Notes under the pieces: model-generated
What the model was told of the DNA's origin: nothing
Database searches by the model: none
Seen by the model: the letters and a program-made list of their open reading frames with translations, nothing else
Source: Thermoplasmata archaeon
GTDB lineage: Archaea > Thermoplasmatota > Thermoplasmata > GCA-020350865
Direction: 5' to 3'
NCBI GenBank assembly: GCA_020348445.1
Contig: CP070751.1
Location: forward strand, 3,463,551-3,527,550
DNA length: 64,000 nucleotides
Position numbers and translations under genes: made by a program
In this document: piece by piece, positions 1 through 9,976 of the stretch
How positions within the stretch are numbered: position 1 is the stretch's first letter
How the letters are laid out: the number at the start of each line of letters is the position of its first letter

Positions 1-2436
1 TGGAGGAGGTGGAGGGGGAGGTGGTGGAGGCAATTTCTTTTCTGTTTTTGGTGGGGGTGGAGGGGGAGGTGATTTCGATTCTTTCTCCGAGGGCAAAGGA
101 GTTGGTGGAGGTGATTGAGCTTCAGACTCTGATGGTAGAGGAGTTGGTTGAGATGATGGCTTTGGCTTTGTAAATTTCGGTTTAGCCCTTTCTCTCTCTT
201 GAGAAGTATAGGGTCTTTCCTCCGAAGGCTCTGGGCTTACCTTTATGAGCTCCCCAAAAGGAACACCTTCCCATTCTGGAATTGGGGCCACCTTCGGTCT
301 ACTTGCCATCCTCCTCTTAACTAACACAGCAATGATGCAAATGATAACTGCAGCTATTAAAGCCGGCAATATCAGGCTCCAGTTCACATCTGGAAATTCT
401 TCTTTTTCCCACTTACTTGAGTCCAAAGGAAACGCATCCTCATCATCAGGGTGCCCGTCATTATCATCGTCGGTATCTGCATTGTTGCCCACACCATCTT
501 TGTCTGTATCCAGCCATTCTGTGGAATTCAAGGGAAAGTCATCCTCGTCATCCAAGTATTCGTCATTGTCGTCATCTGCATCCAATGAATCAGGGATGAG
601 ATCCCCATCGGTGTCTGTTGGTATGGAGCCGGAGTTAAGCGGATCAGAACCTTCGGATTCTTCTATTGTATCGCTATAGCCGTCATTGTCATCGTCCAGG
701 TCCGTGTTGTCTCCGATTCCATCGGAATCTGTATCCAGCCATTCTGTTTCGTTTAAAGGGAAATCATCGTTTACGTCCAGGTACCCATCATTATCGTCAT
801 CGCTGTCTTCAAGATCCGGAGTGCCATCATCATCTGTATCAATTAATAAATCAGTAGCATCCAGACTTTGGTCAAAGTATGCTTCAGAATAAGTCCCTGT
901 GTTTATATTAAGATCAATATAGATAAATGTCCAGGCACTTATTTCAAAATCTGTTTTATTATCGATAAATGAGAGCGGGATAATAATTCGTAATGTGGAT
1001 GTCCCAAAACCAAATGCGTCAACGTCCTGTATTTCTCCTGTAGCTTCATTTTCAATATCTGTTATACCCAGGCCACTGTGTACAATGTAGTCACTGTCCT
1101 CAGCGTCTTTTGGATCGTCTGTTTCATCCATATAAAGTCTCAGTGCATAAACGATATAATCGGAATCTTCTACATGGTCTTGTACAATCCCCACCACACT
1201 CATTTCATAAAGGAGATAATCACCAACCTTCCATATGGAAATATTGGTCATGTCAATATTTGGATATCCACCGACCTGCACTTCAGTTTCGTTCATGACA
1301 TCTTGGGTGCCATCCTCCATAGAAAAAAGAGTTTTCTCTGCTACATAAACTGTCATGGAATCCTGAGAATGATGGCCTTGCTTGGTTGTTACACTTAAAG
1401 TCACAGTGAAAATTCCTCCATTTGGGTAAGTATGTTTGGGGGCATCTCCCTGCGCATCTTCTTGTATCCCATCAGAATCATTAAAGTCCCACGATTTATT
1501 CACGATTGTTCCATAATCAATGGTTTCATCATATAAACCAAAATCGATTTCTTGATTTATTGAGATGAAAATGGTGCCATTTAGATCTGCCCTTTCCATA
1601 ATTAAAGGATATCGGTCTTCTGCCCCTCCTGATATGCCATAGGGAGTATCGCCAATACCGTCTTTATTTTCATCTTCTCCCGTATAATCTTCCCAGTAAT
1701 TACCCTTTGAACCGTTATCCCATTGATTTGAGCCTTCATCATATGCATTTAAGGTATTGTCACTTTGGATATTATTGTGAAAAATAGTGTTGTTGTTTGA
1801 TGAATCCTCTAGATAGATGCCATAATAATTATCAGAGACATTGTTTGCTAAGATGCTGTTATTTAATGCTCTCCAAAGATGAATTCCAGATCCTTTGCTT
1901 GATGTTATATTATTATTAATGATGTTGTTGAATGTGCATCTAAATACCGAGGTCCCTATCACTGAGTAACCATCAAAAAAGATTCCATCATTATTATTTG
2001 ATGAGATGTCGTTGTTTTTTATGATGTTGTCTGAGGATACATAAAAATAGATACCATGCTTGTTATTTGAAATGATCGAGTTCTCTACAGTTCCATTCTT
2101 AACACGGTGAAGGTAAATTCCATATTCTGATGATCCACCGTCATGCACATAACAATTTCTTATTATGAAATAAACATCGGTATCCCTGATTTCTATTCCA
2201 TTTGCACCTGAGGACGTAATATCGTAATCCTCTATAATATAGGGATCTCCCTGGCTTCCATCCCCAGTCCAACCTTCATTTGCAGCCTGTGCAGCAAAAT
2301 CACTATCTCCATTGATGAGTATGGGATCATGGAGAGTGTAGCCACTCACCACTTCCAAATCATATGAAATGGATCCGAGAAATCCAAAGAACGCCATCAA
2401 TGCTATAATGCATATCGATGACAACTTGCTCTTCAT
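1..2436 (-). CDS. Large surface protein A, C-terminus cut by window edge
   Basis: This open frame runs from an ATG at 2436 to the left edge without a stop, 812 codons. A hydrophobic signal segment (residues about 5-30) leads into parallel beta-helix/NosD-like repeats rich in Asn and NN turns (about 40-265). A PKD-like domain (about 275-365) follows, then a roughly 150-residue module beginning VGGYPNIDMTNISIWK that is shared with the neighbouring protein. Thrombospondin-3-type calcium repeats (DTDSDGIGD, DADDDNDE; about 530-670) precede one membrane helix (about 684-706). The tail is cytoplasmic by topology, Pro/Ser/Lys-rich, and ends in the window as KL followed by at least ten prolines. Many N-x-S/T sequons suggest a glycosylated envelope protein. 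Family names are from recognition. Ligand unknown; adhesion or a structural role is inference. Confidence 0.85.
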   Translation of the reverse strand, partial: MKSKLSSICIIALMAFFGFLGSISYDLEVVSGYTLHDPILINGDSDFAAQAANEGWTGDGSQGDPYIIEDYDITSSGANGIEIRDTDVYFIIRNCYVHDGGSSEYGIYLHRVKNGTVENSIISNNKHGIYFYVSSDNIIKNNDISSNNNDGIFFDGYSVIGTSVFRCTFNNIINNNITSSKGSGIHLWRALNNSILANNVSDNYYGIYLEDSSNNNTIFHNNIQSDNTLNAYDEGSNQWDNGSKGNYWEDYTGEDENKDGIGDTPYGISGGAEDRYPLIMERADLNGTIFISINQEIDFGLYDETIDYGTIVNKSWDFNDSDGIQEDAQGDAPKHTYPNGGIFTVTLSVTTKQGHHSQDSMTVYVAEKTLFSMEDGTQDVMNETEVQVGGYPNIDMTNISIWKVGDYLLYEMSVVGIVQDHVEDSDYIVYALRLYMDETDDPKDAEDSDYIVHSGLGITDIENEATGEIQDVDAFGFGTSTLRIIIPLSFIDNKTDFEISAWTFIYIDLNINTGTYSEAYFDQSLDATDLLIDTDDDGTPDLEDSDDDNDGYLDVNDDFPLNETEWLDTDSDGIGDNTDLDDDNDGYSDTIEESEGSDPLNSGSIPTDTDGDLIPDSLDADDDNDEYLDDEDDFPLNSTEWLDTDKDGVGNNADTDDDNDGHPDDEDAFPLDSSKWEKEEFPDVNWSLILPALIAAVIICIIAVLVKRRMASRPKVAPIPEWEGVPFGELIKVSPEPSEERPYTSQERERAKPKFTKPKPSSQPTPLPSESEAQSPPPTPLPSEKESKSPPPPPPPKTEKKLPPPPPPPPPP

Positions 2437-2567
2437 TTTGCCCCATCCTTTTAAATCCTTATGGGATTTCTTCCTATCAATCTTTCGCTATTTAGGGATT
2501 TAACAATCACTTTCGATTGTGTCTTTAGCTTTGTAATCCTTTTTTGTGGGTCTTAATTAAAACGTCC

Positions 2568-5500
2568 TTATTGCGGTCCTATCGTGGTCAGCTCACCACA
2601 CATGGGACACCTGGCCACCATTGGCTGCTCAGGAATCGGTGCCGAAAAGGGATTCTGGCAATGTGGACATTTGTAGCTGAAAGCCACTGGTTGATAGGGA
2701 GGAACCTGCTCCGCTTCTCCAATTTCTGCTAAACCAACCTCCCCTTCAGGGGGCGCCTCCCCCTCCGTAACTATCCCTCCAAAAGCAACCTCACCTTCTG
2801 GGGCCAGGCCTTCTTCTGCGGCCTTACCTCTTTTCCTTTGTATCAATAATAAAACAACGATAACAACGATTACAACTGCCACGACAACCAATATAATCCA
2901 GATCATACCATCTGAGGGTTCCTCGTCTGCCTTTTTCCATTTGCTTGAATCCAAGGGAAATGCATCCTCAGTATCTGGATGCCCGTCATCGTCGTCGTCT
3001 GTATCTGCATTGTTGCCGATACCATCTCCATCTGTGTCGAGCCATTCAGAAGCATCCAAGGGAAAGGCGTCTTCATCATCCAAGTAGCCATCATCGTCGT
3101 CGTCGGTATCTGCATTGTTGCCTTCTCCGTCGGAGTCGGTGTCAAGCCACTCAGTAGAATCTAAAGGAAACGCATCATCTACATCTGAATATCCATCACC
3201 ATCATCATCAGCGTCTGCGTTGTTACCAATTTCATCGGAATCAGTGTCTATCCATTCTGTGTTATCCAAGGGAAATGCATCGTTATCATCCAAATGTCCA
3301 TCATTATCGTCGTCAACATCTTCCACATCCGGAGTGCCATCGTTATCTGTGTCTAATAGCAAATCAATGGCATCCAGGCTCGTATCAATGAAAGCTTCTT
3401 CATATGTTCCAGATATTAGATCGAAGTTAACATATATAATTGAGTTAGCATCTATCTTAAAGTCAGTTCTATCGTTTATGAATGAAAGAGGGATAAGGAT
3501 TTTTAAGGTTGAATTACCAAAGCCAAAGGCTTCAAGGGATTGTGATTCTTGAGAGGTCGTATTTTCAATGCTCACCATGCCTAAAATACAATTAATTGTG
3601 AAGTCAGCATCATCATTATTTTCAGGATCATCGGTTTCGTCCATAAAGAGATATAAGCCATAGTAGTAAATATCGGATTCCACAATCTGGTCCTGGATAG
3701 CCCCTACTACTTCCACTTCATATAGGAGGTAATCTCCAACTTTCCATATCGAGATGTTGGTCATATCGATATTTGGATATCCGCCAACCTGCACCTCATT
3801 CTCGTCCATGACGTCCCCGATCTCATCGATCAGTAAGATCAATGACTCGTTGATGATGTATACCTCAAACCAAATGATAGCATCATTTCCAAAGGTATCG
3901 TTTGCCTTGATATGTACCATAATCCGGCCATCGGACCACGAAGAGGTGTTGATAATGTACGGAGGTGCTAGTGTAGAATATTCTCCCCCATCTATCGAGT
4001 ACATTACAGCGTCCGTATCAGGATCCGTGATATCGAGTTGGATTAATTTCCCGATAGAAATAATGGAATGGTTAAGATCGGGATCAATTGTGATGGTTGG
4101 AGGTGTGGAATCAATTGTGAAGAAGAACCAGGAAGAATTTGAATTGTTTGTTATGTCTATAGCATTGATCAATACTGTGTAATCTCCAGACTCCCAGCCT
4201 GATGTTGGGATTTCAAAAGGATCTGAGAATGGAATGTCTACGCCTTGGTTTACAGAATAATTAGCTTGGAACAGATTTGGATCAACTACTGAAAAGTCCA
4301 GGAGTGTTCCTCCTCCAATGAGTGTGTTGTTCTCGGGTGAATTCAGAACGATTGCAGGTGGTGTCGAATCCACTGTAAAGACAAACCATAAAGAAACAGA
4401 GTTGCCCACCATGTCCAGCGCGTTAATTTGAACTATGTAATCATCATCTGTCCATCCAGTTGTAGTGATATTAAATGGATCGGAAAGTGAGATGTTGGCT
4501 CCCCCGTTAACAGAATAGTTGACTTGTAGTAGGTTTTCATCGACAATTAAAAAGTCTAAAACTGTTCCCTCATTTATAATAGCGTTGTCTTCGGGAGACA
4601 CCAAGATGATATCAGGTGGTATATCATCAATTGTAATATTATACCAGGAAGAATTTAAATTCCCTGCCAAATCCGTTGTATTGATTAGGATAATATAATT
4701 CCCATCTGACCAGCCTGAGGTGGAAATATTGAATGGATCCAAAAGGGGAGTTTCGACCCCTCCATTTACAGAATAGTTAACATGCAAAAGATTTGAATCT
4801 ATGATAGAAAAGTTAAGAACTGTTCCTTCATCTATTATTGAGTTGTTTCCTGGGGACCCAAAGATAATAATGGGTGGTGTGGAATCAATTGTAAAGTAAT
4901 ACCAAGAGGAATTTGAGTTTCCAGCCATATCCACTGCATTTATTTGGACAGTATAATCTCCGTCCGCCAAATCAAATATCGAGATGTTAAAGGGATCTAA
5001 TAAAGAAATGTTGACTCCTCCGTTTATGGAATAATTGACATGCACTAAATGTGGGTCGGAAATTGTGAAGTTTAGAATCGTGCTGTTATGTATGACTGAA
5101 TTATTTTCCGGTGTATTTAGAATGATAATTGGTTTGCTAGAATCGACTGTGAAGTTAAACCAGGAGGAATTTGAGTTTCCTGCCTTATCCAAGGCATTGA
5201 TTTGGACTGTGTAATTTCCATCTGCCCATCCTGCTGTAGAAATATCAAAGGGATCTGAGAGGGAAATGATAGAACCCCCATTTATAGAATAGTTTGTATT
5301 ATTAAAATTGGATTCATCAATAGAAAAGTCGAGGATAGTTCCATTTGGAATAACTGAGTTGTTTTCAGGACTGTTTAATAGAACCTGAGGTTTTGTGGAA
5401 TCTATAGTGAATGAAAACACTGAGGAATTAATATTGCCCGCTTCATCAATTGTATTTATTTGAATATTATAAACATCATCTGACCACCCTGTGGTGGGAA

Positions 5501-8500
5501 TATCATAAGGATCTGTAAGTGGGTTGTTTACTCCTCCGTTTACAGAGTAATTGACATGTGATAGATGCAAGTCTATTATAGAGAAGTCAAGAACCGTTCC
5601 CTCTGTAATCACTGCGTTATTCTCAGGAGTATTCAATATGATTTGAGGCAATGTTGTATCAACTGTAAAGAAATACCAGGATGAATTTGAGTTTCCTACC
5701 AAATCCACGGTATTGATTTGGATTGTATAATCTCCATCAAGCCAGCCAGAAGTGGATATATCAAAGGGATCTGAAAGAGGGATGTTAGGTTCTCCGTTTA
5801 TGGAATAGTTGGCTTGCATTAAATGAGGATCGGTAATTGAAAGGTCTATAATTGCCCCACTGAGTATAATTGAGTTATTTTCTGGTGAATTAAGCTGGAT
5901 TATGGGTTTTGTTGAATCAATGGTAAATAAAAAAGACAAGGAGTATCGATTTCCTGCTGCATCATCGGCAATTATTGTAATTATGTAACTTCCATCAGCC
6001 CAACCAGTAGTGGGAATATCATAAGGTGATGTAAGCGTTTGCTCTGATCCAAAATTAATAGTATATTTGGTTTGTGAGAGGTGAGGGTCGTCAATAGAGA
6101 AGTTCAATGATGTGCCACTGGGGATGATAGATTCATTCGCCGGAGAGTTCAAAATGATCGTAGGTGGTACCGAATCTATCGTAAAGTTATACCAGGAGAA
6201 AGCTGTGTTCCCAGCCGTATCTTGGGCATTAATTTGAACTTTGTAGACTCCATCTGTCCAACCGCTGGTGGTTATGTCATATGGATCAGAGAGAGGGGTA
6301 TCGACTCCTGCATTTACAGAATAATTGACGTGATCTAGATTTGAATCAGAAACCGAGAAGTCCAATAGAGTATCTGCAGGGATAATGGAGTTGTTAACAG
6401 GGGAATTGAGCTGGATTGTGGGTTTTGTGGAATCTATAGTAAAGAAGAACAAGGATGAATTTAGGTTTCCTACTATATCTTCTGCATTGATTAGTATAGT
6501 GTATCCTCCGTCTGCCCATCCCGATGTCGATATATCATATGGATCAGTGAATAAAACATCAGGTTCACCATTTCTGGAGTAGGTGACCTGACTTAAATTG
6601 GGATCTATAATAGAGAAGTCCAATATTGTGCCACTGGGAATGACTGAATTGTTAAACGGGCTGTTTAAAATAATTGTAGGTTTGGTTGAATCTATTATAA
6701 AGGAGTACCAGGAAGAGTTTGAGTTTCCTGCCTGATCTTGCGCATTAATTTGAACTGTGTAGTCTCCATCAGACCAAACGCCGGTGGAAATGTCATATGG
6801 ATCTGAGAGTGGAGTATCAACTCCTGCATTTACTGAATAATTGACGTGATCTAGGTTTGGATCAAAAACCGAAAAGTCCAAGATAGTACCAGCAGGGATA
6901 ATAGAGTTATTAACAGGGGAATTAAGCTGAATTATTGGTTTTGTGGAATCGATTGTAAAGTTGAACCATGAAATGGTTGAATTCCCTGCAATATCTAATG
7001 CATTGATCTGAACAGTATAGTCTTCATCTGCCCATCCCGATGTCGATATATCGAAAGGATCAGAGAGTGAAATATTCAATTCTCCATTTACGGAATAATT
7101 GACGTGATCTAGGTTGGGTTCAATTATAGAGAAATCTAAAATAGTACCAGCTGGGATGATTGAGTTATTTGCTGGGGCGTTTAAGATGATTATTGGAGAA
7201 GCAGAATCTAATGTAAAGAAGTACCAGGAAGAGTTTGAGTTTCCTGCCTCATCTTGCGCATTAATTTGAACTGTATAGCCTCCATCAGCCCATCCAACTG
7301 TTGATATATTATATGGAGCCGGGAGTGTGACATTCGAGCCGCCATTAACTGAATAATTGACGTGATCTAGGTTTATATCAATCACAGAAAAGTTCAAAAA
7401 TGTTCCACCAGGGATTAGGGAATTATTTGCAGGTGAATTAAGAGATATGAAGGGTTTAATTGAATCGATTGTAAAGAAGAAAATCCGAAGGATAGAATGA
7501 TTGCTAAGATCTGTGGCATTTATCGTTACGTTATGTAATCCCTCAATCCAACCTGAGGTTGAAATATCAAATGGTTCTGGGAAAGTCTGTTCTATTCCGC
7601 CATCTATGGAATAATTTACAATATCGAGATCCTCATCATAAACGAGGAAATCAAGGATTACACCTGGTTGGATTACAGAATTGTTTAAAGGATAAATCAA
7701 TTGAATTCTGGGACCTATTCCTTCAATTGGTCCCATTAATGGATAGTAATCATATGATTTTCCTGTTACATTGTCGATATCTACATACCAATCATCCACT
7801 ATCCCATCGCTGCCTTCTATATCCTGATTATGGCCTGTATAGTTATCATATGCTCCTTCAATGGGCTCGTCAAAATCGCTCCAATAGTTACCACCGATAG
7901 GATATGTCATGTTCCAAGTGTTATTACCATCCTCGTCATAAGCTTGGTACGTGTTGAACCAGAGGATATTATGGTAGATGAGGTTGTCACCAGATGTCAA
8001 GTAAATTCCATAATTGAAATTCATGGAGATGTTGTTCTTTGTGATGTTGTTGTCATGGGATAAGGTTTGTATATATATCCCATCGTTGTTGGAAAATATC
8101 CTGTTTGAAGTTATATTGTTGTTATCGCATAAAGATAAACGGATTCCCCACATACTGCCGGAAACGGTGTTGTTCTCGATGTTGTTCCCTGAAGAAGAAT
8201 AAAGGAATATACCTCGCCAGTAAAAATTATGACTGAATATGCTGTTGTTAGATATATCGTTTTTATCTGATTCGGAAAGCCATATACCATAATTGGTGAC
8301 ATTAGAAATTTCACAGTTTTGAATTTCATTTCCTGTGGATTGCTCGATGTAAATTCCGTTCGTGGCGTTGGTGATATTGCAGAATTTAATAGTGGCAAGG
8401 CCTGTTGAGTTTATTTGGATTCCGGTCCAAGTGAACGAGTCATTTGAATTTGTGAACTTAATCATGTTAGGTGGATTCCCCACGGCCTTGAGGGTTCCGT

Positions 8501-8759
8501 TGCCTATGTAAAGTCCATAACTACCGTTGAAAATAACCTCCACACCTGCCTCAATGGTCAGGGTTGCGTTGTTCTCCACATATACATCGCCCTGAATGTA
8601 ATATGGACTGTTTCCTATATCCCATATGTCATTGGATGTTATCTGGCCCCCAGGAATCTCTATTCCCGAGACTGTATTATTTGGTACTATGAGAAGCCCA
8701 CTCAAACACCCAATTACCAATATCCAAATGGTTAAAACCGACGAAATAGCCTTTTTCAT
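2568..8759 (-). CDS. Giant surface protein B: beta-helix, 15 Ig-like repeats, TSP3 repeats, TM, cytoplasmic zinc ribbon
   Basis: This 2063-residue protein has a signal peptide (about 1-32), right-handed beta-helix repeats (about 50-345) and 15 tandem Ig-like repeats of about 86 residues (350-1640; core LNSP.NNS.I..GT.LDFS, then VNYSVNGG and AGNSNSSW). The VGGYPNIDM module it shares with protein A follows (about 1645-1790), then calcium-binding DxDxDG repeats (about 1800-1945) and a Val/Ile-rich membrane helix (about 1950-1973). The roughly 90-residue tail closes with a CPHC...CPMC zinc ribbon (about 2032-2055). Sequons are very dense, so heavy N-glycosylation is likely. A zinc ribbon on the predicted inner side is unusual and could dock a cytoplasmic partner (inference). 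It lies 131 bp upstream of protein A on the same strand, so the two may be co-transcribed. Confidence 0.92.
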   Translation of the reverse strand: MKKAISSVLTIWILVIGCLSGLLIVPNNTVSGIEIPGGQITSNDIWDIGNSPYYIQGDVYVENNATLTIEAGVEVIFNGSYGLYIGNGTLKAVGNPPNMIKFTNSNDSFTWTGIQINSTGLATIKFCNITNATNGIYIEQSTGNEIQNCEISNVTNYGIWLSESDKNDISNNSIFSHNFYWRGIFLYSSSGNNIENNTVSGSMWGIRLSLCDNNNITSNRIFSNNDGIYIQTLSHDNNITKNNISMNFNYGIYLTSGDNLIYHNILWFNTYQAYDEDGNNTWNMTYPIGGNYWSDFDEPIEGAYDNYTGHNQDIEGSDGIVDDWYVDIDNVTGKSYDYYPLMGPIEGIGPRIQLIYPLNNSVIQPGVILDFLVYDEDLDIVNYSIDGGIEQTFPEPFDISTSGWIEGLHNVTINATDLSNHSILRIFFFTIDSIKPFISLNSPANNSLIPGGTFLNFSVIDINLDHVNYSVNGGSNVTLPAPYNISTVGWADGGYTVQINAQDEAGNSNSSWYFFTLDSASPIIILNAPANNSIIPAGTILDFSIIEPNLDHVNYSVNGELNISLSDPFDISTSGWADEDYTVQINALDIAGNSTISWFNFTIDSTKPIIQLNSPVNNSIIPAGTILDFSVFDPNLDHVNYSVNAGVDTPLSDPYDISTGVWSDGDYTVQINAQDQAGNSNSSWYSFIIDSTKPTIILNSPFNNSVIPSGTILDFSIIDPNLSQVTYSRNGEPDVLFTDPYDISTSGWADGGYTILINAEDIVGNLNSSLFFFTIDSTKPTIQLNSPVNNSIIPADTLLDFSVSDSNLDHVNYSVNAGVDTPLSDPYDITTSGWTDGVYKVQINAQDTAGNTAFSWYNFTIDSVPPTIILNSPANESIIPSGTSLNFSIDDPHLSQTKYTINFGSEQTLTSPYDIPTTGWADGSYIITIIADDAAGNRYSLSFLFTIDSTKPIIQLNSPENNSIILSGAIIDLSITDPHLMQANYSINGEPNIPLSDPFDISTSGWLDGDYTIQINTVDLVGNSNSSWYFFTVDTTLPQIILNTPENNAVITEGTVLDFSIIDLHLSHVNYSVNGGVNNPLTDPYDIPTTGWSDDVYNIQINTIDEAGNINSSVFSFTIDSTKPQVLLNSPENNSVIPNGTILDFSIDESNFNNTNYSINGGSIISLSDPFDISTAGWADGNYTVQINALDKAGNSNSSWFNFTVDSSKPIIILNTPENNSVIHNSTILNFTISDPHLVHVNYSINGGVNISLLDPFNISIFDLADGDYTVQINAVDMAGNSNSSWYYFTIDSTPPIIIFGSPGNNSIIDEGTVLNFSIIDSNLLHVNYSVNGGVETPLLDPFNISTSGWSDGNYIILINTTDLAGNLNSSWYNITIDDIPPDIILVSPEDNAIINEGTVLDFLIVDENLLQVNYSVNGGANISLSDPFNITTTGWTDDDYIVQINALDMVGNSVSLWFVFTVDSTPPAIVLNSPENNTLIGGGTLLDFSVVDPNLFQANYSVNQGVDIPFSDPFEIPTSGWESGDYTVLINAIDITNNSNSSWFFFTIDSTPPTITIDPDLNHSIISIGKLIQLDITDPDTDAVMYSIDGGEYSTLAPPYIINTSSWSDGRIMVHIKANDTFGNDAIIWFEVYIINESLILLIDEIGDVMDENEVQVGGYPNIDMTNISIWKVGDYLLYEVEVVGAIQDQIVESDIYYYGLYLFMDETDDPENNDDADFTINCILGMVSIENTTSQESQSLEAFGFGNSTLKILIPLSFINDRTDFKIDANSIIYVNFDLISGTYEEAFIDTSLDAIDLLLDTDNDGTPDVEDVDDDNDGHLDDNDAFPLDNTEWIDTDSDEIGNNADADDDGDGYSDVDDAFPLDSTEWLDTDSDGEGNNADTDDDDDGYLDDEDAFPLDASEWLDTDGDGIGNNADTDDDDDGHPDTEDAFPLDSSKWKKADEEPSDGMIWIILVVVAVVIVVIVVLLLIQRKRGKAAEEGLAPEGEVAFGGIVTEGEAPPEGEVGLAEIGEAEQVPPYQPVAFSYKCPHCQNPFSAPIPEQPMVARCPMCGELTTIGPQ
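3840..7712 (-). repeat. 15 tandem 258-bp coding repeats (86-aa Ig-like units)
   Basis: The central third of surface protein B consists of 15 head-to-tail units of about 86 codons. The first and last are divergent. Units such as 4 and 6 share long near-identical stretches (NSPVNNSIIPA, SVNAGVDTPLSDPYDI), which suggests recent duplication or gene conversion. Such arrays are prone to misassembly, so the true copy number may differ. Confidence 0.9.
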
Positions 8760-8864
8760 ACCCCTGACACTCCTTTACGGCCAGAAATGTGGTTTTTCTT
8801 TATCAACGTTTCGCAAACAAATCCAGCTTTCTCTTAAAAAAACAAAGAAAAAGCATTTCGAACG

Positions 8865-9890
8865 TTATATTCCCTCTAAATCATCCTCAGTATTATTTTT
8901 AATCCTTCTCTCATACTGGGCAATGGCCACTCCGCATATAATAAGTGCAGCGAAAACCACGGTGCTTAGGGTAATTATCTCCCCTGGCCAGAAATATGAA
9001 ATCGCGCTAGCAAATACTGGTATGAGATAGATGAACAAAATTATCCTTGAAAGCTCGCTTGTCCTGAGTATCCAGTACCACACGAGAAGGGCAAAGGATC
9101 CGGGAAACAGCGCGAGAATTACGATGATATTCCATGAATAAAGGGAAATGGAAGGTACCTTTTCATGCGGAGACTCTAAAATTGAAAAAACAGCCAGAAT
9201 TACAGTACCAAGAAGCATACTTATTATGGCAACTGTCAAGGGATCATATTTTTCTAGTATCTTCTTGCTCATAATGGAAGAGAAGGCATATGAAATTGCC
9301 GACATCAAGATGAGGATGTTGCCCAAGAAGATCGAATCTCCTAGGCTCAAACCCCCTCCCGTTACAAGTAGCAATGTTCCAGACAAGGCGATCACGGTGC
9401 CTATCACCTTGTTTGCGCCCAAGGGCTCTTTTAGAATTAGAACTGCCATAATTATGGTGAATATTGGACCAGAAGCCTGTATTATGCTGCTCAGATGGGC
9501 AGAAGTCATGGTCATACCGTAGTTCTGAAACAGGTTTGGAAGTGTAATACCCACCAGACCTAGAATTAGGAAAAAGAAGAAGTCCTCTTTTAAAGATTTT
9601 ATTATTCTATTGGAATCTTCTTTGACTATTAAGAATAAAAAGAGGGGTATTATCGCGATCGTGTATCTTAGTACAGCCAAGGTTATTGGTTCAACTTCGT
9701 CCAAGGCGATCTTCAAAAGCGGAAAAGAAAGCCCCCAGCAGAAGACAGCAAAGAACATTCCCATCCATCCAAAATAGTTCAAAGGGCGATTTTTGGGTTT
9801 TTGGGATTCTGCATGTTCGCCAGATGCCTTTTGATTGGGCCCTGAGTCCACCAAATCTTGAATTTCAGAATCCGGGATTGTCTCCGCCAT
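8865..9890 (-). CDS. EamA/DMT-family transporter
   Basis: The product is 341 residues with about ten hydrophobic segments arranged as two EamA halves, the classic drug/metabolite transporter layout. The first half opens with NYFGWMGMFFAVFCWGLSFP, and the Pro and Gly residues typical of the family recur in both halves. A polar N-terminus of about 35 residues (SGPNQKASGEHAESQKPKNR) precedes the first helix. The protein probably exports a small metabolite or amino acid across the cytoplasmic membrane; the substrate cannot be read from sequence. It lies alone, 105 bp upstream of giant surface protein B on the same strand, with no obvious functional tie to it. Confidence 0.9.
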   Translation of the reverse strand: MAETIPDSEIQDLVDSGPNQKASGEHAESQKPKNRPLNYFGWMGMFFAVFCWGLSFPLLKIALDEVEPITLAVLRYTIAIIPLFLFLIVKEDSNRIIKSLKEDFFFFLILGLVGITLPNLFQNYGMTMTSAHLSSIIQASGPIFTIIMAVLILKEPLGANKVIGTVIALSGTLLLVTGGGLSLGDSIFLGNILILMSAISYAFSSIMSKKILEKYDPLTVAIISMLLGTVILAVFSILESPHEKVPSISLYSWNIIVILALFPGSFALLVWYWILRTSELSRIILFIYLIPVFASAISYFWPGEIITLSTVVFAALIICGVAIAQYERRIKNNTEDDLEGI

Positions 9891-9951
9891 TGGCCCACAT
9901 AACCAACTTTATGGATTTAAAGAATTCGAACTTATTTTCTTGTATTCTTTT

Positions 9952-9970
9952 CCAATAACGGTGTTATTGG
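9952..9970. repeat. Perfect 8-bp hairpin before the 98-nt element
   Basis: CCAATAAC and GTTATTGG form a perfect 8-bp stem with a 3-nt loop, seven bases upstream of element copy 1. It is not present before copy 2, so it is not part of the repeated unit. It could be a terminator or protein site. Confidence 0.4.
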
Positions 9971-9976
9971 GTGTGA

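Noticed and set aside
245..892. Ser- and His-rich + strand ORFs opposite the calcium-repeat coding region
   Set aside because: They are antisense shadows of Asp/Asn-rich repeats on the minus strand; composition follows the repeats and no family or ribosome site is seen. The same holds for + strand ORFs at 2945-3552, 56760-57128 and 62518-62951.
3840..7712. Regular direct repeats that could suggest a CRISPR array
   Set aside because: The unit is 258 bp, in frame and translated as Ig-like domains; there are no short repeats with unique spacers.
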